DNA of 64,000 bases from Paraburkholderia sp. SOS3 (GTDB lineage: Bacteria > Pseudomonadota > Gammaproteobacteria > Burkholderiales > Burkholderiaceae), in the NCBI RefSeq assembly GCF_001922345.1, contig NZ_CP018811.1:2852001-2916000 (forward strand), given 5' to 3'. A model generated the notes under the pieces. That model ran no database searches, was not told the origin of the DNA, and was given only the letters and a program-made list of their open reading frames with translations. The first letter of the stretch is position 1. Each line of letters begins with the position of its first letter. Shown in pieces: positions 18,285-27,031 of the stretch. Position numbers and translations under genes: made by a program.

Positions 18285-19197
18285 CTGGGCTCTCCTCTGC
18301 GATGCCGCCCGGCATCGCACCGCGATTGCCGGGGCTGCCTGCCGGCGGTTCGGCGGTCTTGCCGGGCATCCGGTCCTGCGAGTTGGTGGAAGTCGATGCG
18401 CCCGGCGTACGTGCGCCGGTCCAATTGGCTCGATTGGTCCGGTCGGCCGTCGCGGGCAGCGTTGGAACAGCGCGGGACGGCTGCATCGGCGCGGCATTTG
18501 ATGCCGGCATGGCCGCAGCCGCGCCGGCGAAGCTCGCTGCGCACCGCTTGTCGCGCGCGCTGCGCCCGCCGGAACCCGCCGCGGACGACACCCCGCTGCC
18601 GCCGGCGGCCGCGCGCGACGGCGCCGACCCGCCACCCGGATTCCCCGAGCGCGCCTGCATCGACGCAAGCGCTGCCGCCAGCCGCCTTCGCCCGCGCGCA
18701 AGCCGCGACATCACGGTGCCGACCGGCAGGTCGGCGATCGTCGCGATCTCGCGATAACTGAGTTCCTCGAGTTCGCGCAGCACCATCACTTCGCGATACT
18801 CGGTGGGCAACTGTTCGAGCGCCGCATGCACGAGCCGCGTGTCCTGGTCGCGGATCATCAGCGTCTCGGGGTCGGCGTTCGAATCGCTCCAGCCTTCGAA
18901 GGTCGAGTCGTCGAGGTTTTCGTCGAATTCGACCGAATGACGCGACATCTCGCGCTTCTGCCACTCGCTGTACCACGTGCGCCGCACGATCGTGAGCAGC
19001 CACGGCCGCGCGTTCTCGCCGTGGAACATATCGAAGTATCGGAACGCGCGGACGTAGGCGTCCTGCACGATGTCTTCGGCATCGTTCGGATTGCCGCACA
19101 ACCAGCGTGCGAGGTTAAAGGCCGCATCGAGATGCGGCAGCGCCATCTGCTGGAAGCGGGCGCTGCGCTGTGCGGCATCACTGTCGGTTTCGGTCAC
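18274..19197 (-). CDS. ECF RNA polymerase sigma factor with long C-terminal tail
   Basis: A 307-residue group 4 sigma factor. Region 2 spans about 20-90 with the core-binding stretch DAEDIVQDAYVRAF and promoter-melting residues. Region 4 spans about 125-178, ending in the recognition helix with PVGTVMSRLARGRR. Typical members stop near residue 185. Here about 120 Gly/Ala/Ser/Pro-rich residues follow, partly overlapping the anti-sigma start. The start is GTG at 19197 with GGAGGG five bases upstream. A promoter-like element in its own upstream region (19225-19253) matches one in front of the opposite operon, suggesting autoregulation. Confidence 0.9.
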   Translation of the reverse strand: MTETDSDAAQRSARFQQMALPHLDAAFNLARWLCGNPNDAEDIVQDAYVRAFRYFDMFHGENARPWLLTIVRRTWYSEWQKREMSRHSVEFDENLDDSTFEGWSDSNADPETLMIRDQDTRLVHAALEQLPTEYREVMVLRELEELSYREIATIADLPVGTVMSRLARGRRRLAAALASMQARSGNPGGGSAPSRAAAGGSGVSSAAGSGGRSARDKRCAASFAGAAAAMPASNAAPMQPSRAVPTLPATADRTNRANWTGARTPGASTSTNSQDRMPGKTAEPPAGSPGNRGAMPGGIAEESPDGL

Positions 19198-19224
19198 CGG
19201 AGCCCTCCGATCGTTACGGCTGCT

Positions 19225-19253
19225 GTACCGGCTACGCGACGAGTTTATTCCCG
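19225..19253 (-). promoter_or_regulatory. Candidate ECF promoter of the sigma/anti-sigma operon
   Basis: On the minus strand CGGGAATAAAC (19253-19243) is followed after exactly 13 bp by GGTAC (19229-19225). The first element looks like an ECF -35 region (GGAATAA core), the second a -10 region. The start site would lie about 20 bp before the GTG. The same pair with the same spacing occurs on the opposite strand at 19285. Confidence 0.7.
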
Positions 19254-19284
19254 CGAGATGCGTCGTTCAGCGAAAAATTTCAAA

Positions 19285-19315
19285 CGGGAATAAACGGTGT
19301 GCCCGCCAGGTTCGA
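19285..19315 (+). promoter_or_regulatory. Candidate ECF promoter of the phosphoesterase/cupredoxin operon
   Basis: CGGGAATAAAC at 19285-19295, then 13 bp, then GGTTCGA at 19309-19315. The -35 element is identical over 11 bp to the one facing the sigma gene and the spacing is the same. It lies 97 bp upstream of the metallophosphoesterase start. Confidence 0.7.
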
Positions 19316-19411
19316 CAGACAAACCGCGACATTCAACGGCAAGCGGGTCACATCCGGGTGACGTCGGGGTCACGTCCGGGTCACGTCCGAGCGGCAACCA
19401 AGGAGGCAGTC

Positions 19412-20308
19412 ATGCAAAGCACCCTTCGTCATCTGAAACGGCGCGATTTCCTGAAGCTGGCCGCGCTCGGCGGCGCGGCCTTCGCGTCGGCATTGCCCGG
19501 CTTCACGTACGGGCGCGACCAGGACTTCTATTTCGTCCAGCTATCCGATGCGCACTGGGGCTTCGAAGGCCCCGCTGTCAATCCGGATGCGAAAGGCACG
19601 CTGCCGAAAGCGATTGCCGCCGTCAACGCGCTGCCGGTCAAGCCGGATTTCGTGATCTTCACCGGCGATCTCACGCACACGACCGACGATCCGATGTTGC
19701 GCCGCGAGCGGATGAAGCAGTTCGAGGCGATCGTGCTCAATCTCGACGTGAAACCGCTCTACCTGATGCCCGGCGAGCACGACGCGAGCCTCGACGCAGG
19801 CGCCGCGTTCAGGGAGCGCTTCGGCGACACCCACTACACGTTCGATCACAAGGGCGTGCACTTCATTACGCTCGACAACGTATCGGACCCGGCGGGCCGC
19901 GTCGGCGCCGGGCAGCTCGCGTGGCTTGCCGCCGATCTCGACAGGCAGCCGGGAGATGCGCGCATCGTCGTCTTCACGCATCGGCCGCTGTTCGATCTCG
20001 CGCCGCAATGGGACTGGGCGACGCGCGACGGCGCGCAGGTGATCGAGGTGCTGACGCGCCGGCAGAACGTGACCGTGTTCTACGGACACATCCATCAGGA
20101 ACACCACACGATGACCGGCAATATCGCGCACCACGCGGCGCGCTCGCTGATGTTCCCGCTGCCGGCACCGGGCTCGCAGGAGAAGCGGCTGCCGGTGCCG
20201 TGGGACGCGGCCGCGCCCTATCGCGGACTCGGCTGGCGCCAGGTCGAGGTGGACAGGTCGCCGGACGCGTTCGCGCTCGACGAGAAGCCGATTCGCAACC
20301 TTTCGTGA
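19412..20308 (+). CDS. Tat-exported metallophosphoesterase
   Basis: A 298-residue calcineurin-type phosphoesterase. The N-terminus carries a twin-arginine signal (KRRDFLKL at 9-16, then a hydrophobic stretch to about 30), so the folded, metal-loaded enzyme is exported to the periplasm. Metal motifs are D46-x-H48 (SDAH), GDLTH at 85-89, GEHD at 121-124, THRP and GHIH. The usual GNHD has Glu in place of Asn122. Substrate is unknown. AGGAGG lies five bases before the ATG. A cupredoxin gene follows 15 bp later, and the shared ECF-type promoter upstream ties both to the opposite sigma factor. Confidence 0.85.
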   Translation: MQSTLRHLKRRDFLKLAALGGAAFASALPGFTYGRDQDFYFVQLSDAHWGFEGPAVNPDAKGTLPKAIAAVNALPVKPDFVIFTGDLTHTTDDPMLRRERMKQFEAIVLNLDVKPLYLMPGEHDASLDAGAAFRERFGDTHYTFDHKGVHFITLDNVSDPAGRVGAGQLAWLAADLDRQPGDARIVVFTHRPLFDLAPQWDWATRDGAQVIEVLTRRQNVTVFYGHIHQEHHTMTGNIAHHAARSLMFPLPAPGSQEKRLPVPWDAAAPYRGLGWRQVEVDRSPDAFALDEKPIRNLS

Positions 20309-20323
20309 TCGTGGGGAAGCGCG

Positions 20324-20800
20324 ATGCAAAAACCAGTCGAATCCACCGCCCGCCACGCCACCGCTACGGCGCCGGGCAAACGTGCCGGCCATTCGGTCAT
20401 GAAACCCGCCGCTGCGCAACCCGCCGCCAGGCTCGCCGCCGCGCCCGCACGGCGCAGATGGCTGATGCTGGCCGGCGCGGCCGCTGCGCTCGCCGCGATG
20501 TCGCGCATACCCGCGCGTGCCGCCGCGCCGCGCGTGATCGAGGTGCGCGCGAAGCGCTTCGTGTTCACCCCGAATCAGATCAGGCTCGCCCCGCACGAAG
20601 CAGTCGTCTTCGAACTGACCGCCGAAGACGTACCCATGGGGTTCTCCATACCGCAATACGGCGTGCGCGCCGACGTACTGCCGGGACCGCCGGTACGGCT
20701 CGCCGCGCAAGCCGGCGACGCCGGCACCGTCGAGTTCTTGTGCGACATCTTTTGCGGATCGGGGCACGAAACGATGAACGGCACGCTGGTCGTCGGATGA
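20324..20800 (+). CDS. Exported cupredoxin with CuA-type metal loop
   Basis: A 158-residue protein with an N-terminal basic and hydrophobic export segment (about 43-67, with RRR before it) and a single cupredoxin domain at about 70-158. The loop C140-x3-C144-x3-H148-x2-M151 is the CuA motif of cytochrome oxidase subunit II and N2O reductase. The upstream His ligand of CuA (normally in a DV-x-H-x-F context) is Met105 here (DVPMGF), and the Glu of the loop is Ile142. It may bind a modified copper centre or act as a copper carrier. A second possible start is M26. It follows the phosphoesterase by 15 bp in the same operon. Confidence 0.82.
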   Translation: MQKPVESTARHATATAPGKRAGHSVMKPAAAQPAARLAAAPARRRWLMLAGAAAALAAMSRIPARAAAPRVIEVRAKRFVFTPNQIRLAPHEAVVFELTAEDVPMGFSIPQYGVRADVLPGPPVRLAAQAGDAGTVEFLCDIFCGSGHETMNGTLVVG

Positions 20801-20803
20801 ACG

Positions 20804-21715
20804 CTACGCCTCGCCCGTCCAGTAGCCGGGCCGCGCGTAAACGTCTTTCAGATAGTCGATGAAATAGCGCACCTTGGCCGGCACGAAGCGCTGCTGCGGA
20901 TACACGGCAAGAATGTCGTACTCGGGCAGCGCGTATTCGTCGAGTACGGTTTCGAGCTCGCCGCGCGCGAGTTGCTGTTGCACTTCCCACGTCGAGCGCC
21001 AGCCGAGGCCGAGGCCTTCGGATACCCAACGATGGAGCAGCTCGCCGTCGTTGCAGTCGAGCGAGCCGCCGACACGCACGGTCGCGCGCTTGCCGTTGCG
21101 CCGGAAATACCAGCCGCGGTTCTGGCCGCCTTGCAGGTTGAAAGCGAGACAATTGTGCCCGGGCAGGTCTTCGAGCGTTTTCGGCCGGCCATATCTGTCG
21201 AAGTACTCGGGCGTGCCGCACACGACGCGCCGGTTCGACGCGAGCTTGACCGCGACGAAGTTCGGATCGACGGCGCCGCCGATGCGAATCGACAGGTCGT
21301 AGCCTTCGCGCACGAGATCGACGACGCGGTCGGTCAGATTGAACGACACCTGTAACTCCGGCTTGTCGGCAAGAAACGGCGGCGCGAGCGGCGCGACGTG
21401 CTTGCGGCCGAACGCGGCCGGCGCCGACACGATCAGGTGGCCGCCGACCGCGCGGTGCCCGGCCGACAGTTCGTTTTCCGCCTGATCCCATTCGGCCAGC
21501 AGCCCACGGCAGCGTTCGAGAAACACCGCGCCCTCCTCGCTGACGACGAGCCGCCGCGTCGACCGGTACATCAGCTTGACGCCGAGCCGCTTTTCGAGCG
21601 CGTCGATACGGCGGCCCAGAATGACCGGCGAGACGCCCTCCTCGAGCGCCGCGGCCGCGAGGCTGCCGGAGTCGGCCACCCGCACGAAGGTTTCGATCTG
21701 TTTGAAGCGGTCCAT
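20804..21715 (-). CDS. LysR-type regulator, probably of the glyoxylate genes
   Basis: A 303-residue LysR-family transcription factor: winged helix-turn-helix at about 1-60 ([16 protein letters not shown]... [11 protein letters not shown]) and a periplasmic-binding-like effector domain. It is divergent from gcl with a 144-bp gap that contains a perfect palindrome, so it most likely controls gcl-hyi-glxR; that is inference from position. I used the ATG at 21715, where the canonical [11 protein letters not shown] start begins; the frame extends 24 codons further but through the palindrome. Its stop lies 3 bp from the cupredoxin stop on the other strand. Confidence 0.87.
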   Translation of the reverse strand: MDRFKQIETFVRVADSGSLAAAALEEGVSPVILGRRIDALEKRLGVKLMYRSTRRLVVSEEGAVFLERCRGLLAEWDQAENELSAGHRAVGGHLIVSAPAAFGRKHVAPLAPPFLADKPELQVSFNLTDRVVDLVREGYDLSIRIGGAVDPNFVAVKLASNRRVVCGTPEYFDRYGRPKTLEDLPGHNCLAFNLQGGQNRGWYFRRNGKRATVRVGGSLDCNDGELLHRWVSEGLGLGWRSTWEVQQQLARGELETVLDEYALPEYDILAVYPQQRFVPAKVRYFIDYLKDVYARPGYWTGEA

Positions 21716-21741
21716 CTGCTGTCTCCGTGCCCAACCCGATT

Positions 21742-21758
21742 CGATACTTTTTGTATCG
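21742..21758. promoter_or_regulatory. Palindrome between LysR gene and gcl, candidate operator
   Basis: CGATACTTTTTGTATCG is a perfect inverted repeat (6-bp arms, 5-bp T spacer). The inner part fits the T-N11-A rule of LysR binding sites. It sits 26 bp upstream of the regulator start and 100 bp upstream of gcl. Confidence 0.6.
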
Positions 21759-21858
21759 GAATAAACGACCCAAACCGATCTTATCAAACCTTTGGTGCGA
21801 GCCTAAAGTGCATGGAACGCCCCATTCCCACTTTGCAGGACCTCCCGAGGAGACACTC

Positions 21859-23643
21859 ATGGCCAAGATGAGAGCCGTCGACGCAGCCGTACTCGTGCTT
21901 GAAAAAGAAGGAATCGACACCGCGTTCGGCGTACCCGGCGCCGCGATCAATCCGTTCTACTCTGCGATGCGCAAGGCGGGCAACATCAGCCACGTGCTGG
22001 CTCGCCACGTCGAAGGCGCATCGCACATGGCCGAAGGCTACACGCGCGCCGCGCCGGGCAACATCGGCGTCTGTATCGGCACGTCGGGCCCCGCGGGCAC
22101 CGACATGATCACGGGCCTCTACTCGGCATCGGCCGACTCGATTCCGATTCTCGCGATCACGGGCCAGGCGCCGCGCGCCCGCCTCTACAAGGAAGATTTC
22201 CAGGCCGTCGATATCGAATCGATCGCGAAGCCCGTCACCAAATGGGCCGTCACGGTGCGCGAGCCGGCGCTCGTGCCGCGCGTGTTCCAGCAAGCGTTCC
22301 ACCTGATGCGCTCGGGCCGTCCGGGTCCCGTGCTGATCGACCTGCCGGTCGACGTCCAAGTGGCCGAGATCGAGTTCGACATCGACACCTACGAACCGCT
22401 GCCGGTCTACAAACCGAAGGCGACGCGCGCGCAGATCGAAGCCGCGCTCAAGATGCTCAACGACGCGGAAAAGCCGCTGATCGTCTCGGGCGGCGGCGTC
22501 ATCAACGCGGCTGCCGAAGATCTGCTCGTGCAGTTCGCCGAAACGATCGGCGTGCCCGTGATTCCGACGCTGATGTCGTGGGGCGCGATTCCCGACGACC
22601 ATCCGCTGATGGCCGGCATGGTCGGCCTGCAGACGTCGCACCGCTACGGCAACGCGACGATGCTCGCCTCCGACTTCGTGCTTGGCATCGGCAACCGCTG
22701 GGCCAACCGCCATACGGGCAGCGTCGAGGTGTATACGAAGGGCCGTAAATTCGTGCACATCGATATCGAGCCGACGCAGATCGGCCGCGTGTTCGGCCCC
22801 GATCTCGGCATCGTGTCCGACGCGAAGGCCGCGCTCGAACTGTTCGTCGAGGTCGCAAAGGAATGGAAGGCCGCGGGCAAGCTGAAGAACCGCGGCGCGT
22901 GGGTCGAGGAGTGCCAGGAGCGCAAGCGCACGATGCTGCGCAAGACGCACTTCGACAACGTGCCGGTCAAGCCGCAGCGCGTCTACGAAGAGATGAACAA
23001 GGCGTTCGGCCGCGACACCTGCTACGTGAGCACGATCGGCCTGTCGCAGATCGCCGCCGCGCAGTTCCTGCACGTGTTCAAGGCACGCAACTGGATCAAC
23101 TGCGGCCAGGCGGGCCCGCTCGGCTGGACGATTCCCGCTGCGCTCGGCGTGCGTGCGGCCGATCCGCAGCGCCCGATCGTCGCGCTGTCCGGCGATTACG
23201 ACTTCCAGTTCATGATCGAAGAACTGGCGGCCGGTGCGCAGTTCAAGCTGCCGTATGTGCACGTGGTGGTCAACAACTCGTATCTGGGCCTGATCCGCCA
23301 GGCGCAGCGCGCGTTCGAGATGGATTACTGCGTGCAACTGGCGTTCGACAATATCAACGCGCCCGAAGTGGAAGGCTACGGCGTCGATCACGTGAAGGTT
23401 GCCGAGGGTCTCGGCTGCAAGGCGCTGCGCGTGTTCAAGCCCGAAGACATCCAGCCGGCGCTCAAGAAAGCGCAGGCGATGCTGTCCGAATTCAACGTGC
23501 CGGTCGTCGTCGAAGTGATTCTCGAGCGTGTGACGAACATCTCGATGGGCGCCGAAATCGACGCAGTCAACGAGTTCGAAGAACTGGCCGCGTCGCACGA
23601 GGATGCGCCGACGTCGATCACCGCACTGAGCGCGCTCGATTGA
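21859..23643 (+). CDS. gcl: Glyoxylate carboligase
   Basis: A 594-residue thiamine-diphosphate enzyme that joins two glyoxylates into tartronate semialdehyde and CO2. It has the three domains of the family, with FAD-site residues, and the ThDP motif near [11 protein letters not shown]. Diagnostic for Gcl rather than acetolactate synthase, the catalytic Glu position of related enzymes is V51 (ARHVEGA), as in E. coli Gcl. CGAGGAG lies upstream of the ATG. It begins the gcl-hyi-glxR cluster, opposite a LysR gene. Substrate sources would be glycolate, allantoin or purine breakdown; none of those upstream genes is in this window. Confidence 0.96.
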   Translation: MAKMRAVDAAVLVLEKEGIDTAFGVPGAAINPFYSAMRKAGNISHVLARHVEGASHMAEGYTRAAPGNIGVCIGTSGPAGTDMITGLYSASADSIPILAITGQAPRARLYKEDFQAVDIESIAKPVTKWAVTVREPALVPRVFQQAFHLMRSGRPGPVLIDLPVDVQVAEIEFDIDTYEPLPVYKPKATRAQIEAALKMLNDAEKPLIVSGGGVINAAAEDLLVQFAETIGVPVIPTLMSWGAIPDDHPLMAGMVGLQTSHRYGNATMLASDFVLGIGNRWANRHTGSVEVYTKGRKFVHIDIEPTQIGRVFGPDLGIVSDAKAALELFVEVAKEWKAAGKLKNRGAWVEECQERKRTMLRKTHFDNVPVKPQRVYEEMNKAFGRDTCYVSTIGLSQIAAAQFLHVFKARNWINCGQAGPLGWTIPAALGVRAADPQRPIVALSGDYDFQFMIEELAAGAQFKLPYVHVVVNNSYLGLIRQAQRAFEMDYCVQLAFDNINAPEVEGYGVDHVKVAEGLGCKALRVFKPEDIQPALKKAQAMLSEFNVPVVVEVILERVTNISMGAEIDAVNEFEELAASHEDAPTSITALSALD

Positions 23644-23809
23644 CGAAACGAGCGGCGGATTGCGCCGCGCCGGCGCGCCGCCCTCGCCTGTGCCGCGCGT
23701 TGCCGTCGCGGCACATCTACCAGTCCGTTTCTGTTTTTGCCATGCCCGTGCGGCGGTTAGCGACAACCGCCCGCGGGACGTTGTCCACCTGACCGACCAG
23801 AGAGCAACA

Positions 23810-24613
23810 ATGCCGAAATTCGCCGCAAACCTGACGATGCTGTTCAACGAAGTCCCGTTCCTCGAGCGCTTTGCCGCCGCGGCGAACGCGGGTTTCGACG
23901 CCGTCGAATTCCTGTTTCCGTATCCGTACAAGACGGCCGAACTCGCCGAACGCCTGCAGCAGAACGGCCTGAAGCTCGTGCTGCACAACCTGCCCGCCGG
24001 CAACTGGGAAGCCGGCGAACGCGGCATCGCATGCCTGCCCGATCGTGTCGGCGAGTTTCAGGAAGGCGTCGGGCGCGCGATCGAATACGCGAAGGCGCTG
24101 AAGGTGCCGCAATTGAACTGCCTCGTCGGTATTCCGACGGCCGGCGTCGATGCGGACAAGGCGCGCGCGACGATCGTCGACAACCTGCGTTTCGCCGCCG
24201 CCGAACTGCAGAAGGAAGGCATCCGGCTGCTCGTCGAGCCGTGCAACTCGTACGACATTCCGGGCTTCGCGCTGAACCGCTCCGCCGAAGGACTCGACGT
24301 GATCCGCGCGGTCGGCTCCGACAACCTGTTCCTGCAATACGACATCTATCACATGCAGCGCATGGAAGGCGAACTCGCCGCGACGATCAAAAAGAATGTC
24401 GCGTCGATCGCCCACATCCAGCTCGCCGACAATCCGGGGCGCAACGAACCGGGCACCGGCGAAATCAACTATCCGTTCCTGTTCGATCTGCTCGACTCGC
24501 TCGGCTACGCAGGCTATATCGGCTGCGAATACAAGCCGCGCACGACGACCGCCGAAGGACTCGGCTGGTTCCGGCAGGCGAAGTCGGCGCACGGCGCGAA
24601 AGCGACGGCGTAA
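23810..24613 (+). CDS. hyi: Hydroxypyruvate isomerase
   Basis: A 267-residue TIM-barrel enzyme of the xylose-isomerase-like family. It interconverts hydroxypyruvate and tartronate semialdehyde. The start MPKFAANLTMLFNEVPFLER is close to the family standard, and metal-binding residues in LLVEPCN and the H-x-QLADNPGRNEPGTGEI segment are present. It lies 166 bp after gcl and 53 bp before glxR in the same direction. Confidence 0.94.
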   Translation: MPKFAANLTMLFNEVPFLERFAAAANAGFDAVEFLFPYPYKTAELAERLQQNGLKLVLHNLPAGNWEAGERGIACLPDRVGEFQEGVGRAIEYAKALKVPQLNCLVGIPTAGVDADKARATIVDNLRFAAAELQKEGIRLLVEPCNSYDIPGFALNRSAEGLDVIRAVGSDNLFLQYDIYHMQRMEGELAATIKKNVASIAHIQLADNPGRNEPGTGEINYPFLFDLLDSLGYAGYIGCEYKPRTTTAEGLGWFRQAKSAHGAKATA

Positions 24614-24666
24614 GCACAGCGAAAACCTCAGGACCTCAATTTCCAGCTATCACGGAGAGTACGTAA

Positions 24667-25575
24667 ATGGCAAACATCGGTTTTATCGGCCTTGGCATCA
24701 TGGGCGCGCATATGGCGCGCAACCTTCTGAAGGGCGGCCACACGCTGTTCGTGAACGGCGCGTATCCGGTGCCGGACGATCTGACCAGAACCGCGACCGT
24801 GGTCAAGGATTCGACGGCCGTTGCGCAGGCATCGGACGTGATCGTGATCATGGTGCCCGATACGCCCGACGTCGCGAACGTGCTGTTCGCCGCTGACGGC
24901 GTCGCGGCGGGCCTCGCCAAGGGCAAGCTCGTGATCGACATGAGCTCGATCTCGCCGCTCGAAACGCAGGCGTTCGCGAAGAAGATCAACGAACTCGGCT
25001 GCGACTATCTCGATGCGCCCGTGTCCGGCGGCGAAATCGGCGCGCGCGAGGCGACGCTGACGATCATGGTCGGCGGTCCGCAGACGGCCTTCGATCAGGC
25101 CAAGCCCCTCTTCGATCTGATGGGCAAGAACGTCACGCTGATCGGCGACAACGGCGCGGGCCAGACGTGCAAGGTCGCGAACCAGATCATCGTTGCGCTC
25201 AATATCGAGGCGGTTGCGGAAGCGCTGCTGTTCGCGGCGCGCTCGGGCGCGGACCCGGAGCGCGTGCGCCGCGCGCTGATGGGCGGCTTCGCGGCGTCGC
25301 GCATTCTCGAAGTGCACGGCGAGCGCATGACGAAGCGCACGTTCAACCCGGGCTTTCGCATCGAACTGCATCAGAAGGACCTGAACCTTGCGCTCGACGG
25401 CGCGCGCAAGCTCGGCATCGCGCTGCCGCATACGGCGAGCGCGCAGCAACTGTTCAGCGTCTGCGCGGCGAACGGCGGCAAGGCATGGGATCACTCGGCG
25501 ATGGTGCGCGCGCTCGAGATCATGGGCAACTTCGAAGTCGCGCAGGCGCCGGCGAGCGACGCGAAGGCAGCCTGA
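24667..25575 (+). CDS. glxR: Tartronate semialdehyde reductase
   Basis: A 302-residue NAD(P)H-dependent beta-hydroxyacid dehydrogenase that reduces tartronate semialdehyde to D-glycerate. The Rossmann motif GLGIMG is at about 7-12, the substrate signature DAPVSGGEIGAREATL near residue 118, and the catalytic lysine in GQTCKVANQ. It ends the glyoxylate cluster. Confidence 0.94.
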   Translation: MANIGFIGLGIMGAHMARNLLKGGHTLFVNGAYPVPDDLTRTATVVKDSTAVAQASDVIVIMVPDTPDVANVLFAADGVAAGLAKGKLVIDMSSISPLETQAFAKKINELGCDYLDAPVSGGEIGAREATLTIMVGGPQTAFDQAKPLFDLMGKNVTLIGDNGAGQTCKVANQIIVALNIEAVAEALLFAARSGADPERVRRALMGGFAASRILEVHGERMTKRTFNPGFRIELHQKDLNLALDGARKLGIALPHTASAQQLFSVCAANGGKAWDHSAMVRALEIMGNFEVAQAPASDAKAA

Positions 25576-25879
25576 CGCGTTCTTGCACCTGATAAAGCAG
25601 TCGAGCAGGACTCGGGCTGTCGCATCTGCCGCAACAGGCAGCGACAGCCCTCTCGTGGGGCGTCCGGTCCGAAGCGCATCGCGCAACGGGCTGGACAAAT
25701 CAAGCCGCTCTGGGCTGAGGGCGGCTAGTGGGGTCCGCAGCGGCACCCGTCGGCGACGGGGAAGCCTTGGTCGGTCAGACGTCGTCGTCGGGTGTCCGCC
25801 TGTCGGATTTCAATCGAGCGCGCGCGCAACGCGACGTGCTTCTAGCGCACGCACCGCGCGTGCGAGGCCGCGTACCCAA
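25576..25879. other. Gene-free stretch between glxR and asparaginase gene
   Basis: About 304 bp between two converging genes. It holds the inverted repeat listed at 25614. I see no gene or further signal. Confidence 0.55.
25614..25650. terminator. Inverted repeat between converging genes
   Basis: A 10-bp perfect stem GGGCTGTCGC/GCGACAGCCC, with a smaller TGCC/GGCA stem inside. No T-run follows on either strand, so termination by hairpin alone is uncertain, but the position suits a bidirectional stop. Confidence 0.5.
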
Positions 25880-26923
25880 TCAGTAAAGATCGAATACGCG
25901 CTGCAACGCCGCTTGCGTCGTGTTGCCGGCCGCCAGCGCCAGCAGCAGCAGAACACGCGCCTTATAGGGATTCAGTGCATTCGCGCTGACAAAGCCGAGC
26001 GTGTCGTCCGATGCCGCACCGTTGTGCATCACATGCCCCGAACCGACACGCGATGCGCGTACGACTGCGATGCCCTGCGCAGCCGCGTCTGCGAGTGCTT
26101 GCTGCAGCGACGCGTGAATCGACCCGTTACCCGTGCCCGCGACGACGATGCCGCGCACAGCGGCCTTCACGAGGGCATCGACCGTCACGCGGCTTGCGCC
26201 CGCGTAACTCGCGACGATTTCGACAGCAGGCCAGCTATCGTTCGCCGTCGCTTCGATCGCGAACGCGGTGGCCGTCGTATGCGGGCGCACGACGCGGCGC
26301 TGAAATTCGACGCGCCCATCCTGCACCCAACCGAGCGCGCCGACTTCCGGCGACTGGAATGCGTCGACGGCGAACGTGCTCGTCTTCACCACATCGCGTG
26401 CGCTGTGAATGCGGTTATTGAACGCGACGAGCACACCCTGGCCGTGGGCCGCGCGGCTCGCCGCGACGCTGAGCGCATTGAGCAGATTGAGCGGGCCATC
26501 GGCCGACAGCGCACTCGAGGGCCGCATTGCCGCGGTCAGCACGACGGGCTTCGTGCTCTTCACGCTCAGATGCAGCAGATAGGCGGTTTCCTCGAGCGTG
26601 TCGGTGCCGTGCGTGATGACGATGCCGTCGATGTCGTCGGCGGCGAGCAGCGCGTTGACGCGTTGCGCGAGCGTGGTCCACAAAGCGAGCGACATGTCCT
26701 TGCTGTCGATGCTCGCGACCTGTTCGGCCCGGATGTTCGCGAGTGCCGCAAGCGCGGGCACGGCCGCAAGCAGTTGCCCGACACCGACGACGCCGGCCTG
26801 ATAGCCGGCGGTGCGGGTCGCATCCTGTGCGGAGCCGGCGATCGTGCCGCCGGTCGCGAGCACGGCGATGCGCGGCAATGCGCTACAGGACGCGGCGGAA
26901 GGCGACGAAGAAGAGGTATTCAT
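25880..26923 (-). CDS. L-asparaginase
   Basis: A 347-residue type I/II asparaginase that hydrolyses asparagine to aspartate and ammonia. The nucleophile T27 is in ATGGTIAG; the second active-site motif is THGTDTLEET, with IDSKDM between. The first ~17 residues (MNTSSSSPSAASCSAL) are Ser-rich and short of hydrophobic residues, so I do not call a signal peptide and cannot settle cytosolic or periplasmic location. The frame is open 16 codons further upstream; I preferred the ATG at 26923. Confidence 0.9.
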   Translation of the reverse strand: MNTSSSSPSAASCSALPRIAVLATGGTIAGSAQDATRTAGYQAGVVGVGQLLAAVPALAALANIRAEQVASIDSKDMSLALWTTLAQRVNALLAADDIDGIVITHGTDTLEETAYLLHLSVKSTKPVVLTAAMRPSSALSADGPLNLLNALSVAASRAAHGQGVLVAFNNRIHSARDVVKTSTFAVDAFQSPEVGALGWVQDGRVEFQRRVVRPHTTATAFAIEATANDSWPAVEIVASYAGASRVTVDALVKAAVRGIVVAGTGNGSIHASLQQALADAAAQGIAVVRASRVGSGHVMHNGAASDDTLGFVSANALNPYKARVLLLLALAAGNTTQAALQRVFDLY

Positions 26924-27031
26924 GCCGGCGATTGTAAGCGATGCGCCGCTTCGGTCCGCAGCGAAACGCATTGCCCTGCGCGGCTCGCGTCAGGCGAACG
27001 CTGAAACCGCCTGCCGCGAGTCCAGCCACGC

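Noticed and set aside
21756..21766. GGAATAAAC element before gcl
   Set aside because: The -10 position reads CTT, not GGT, and the palindrome explains the region better.
21784..24027. A 747-codon open frame on the minus strand opposite gcl and hyi
   Set aside because: Arg/His/Asp-rich shadow of strongly GC-biased real genes on the other strand; no family pattern and no start signal.
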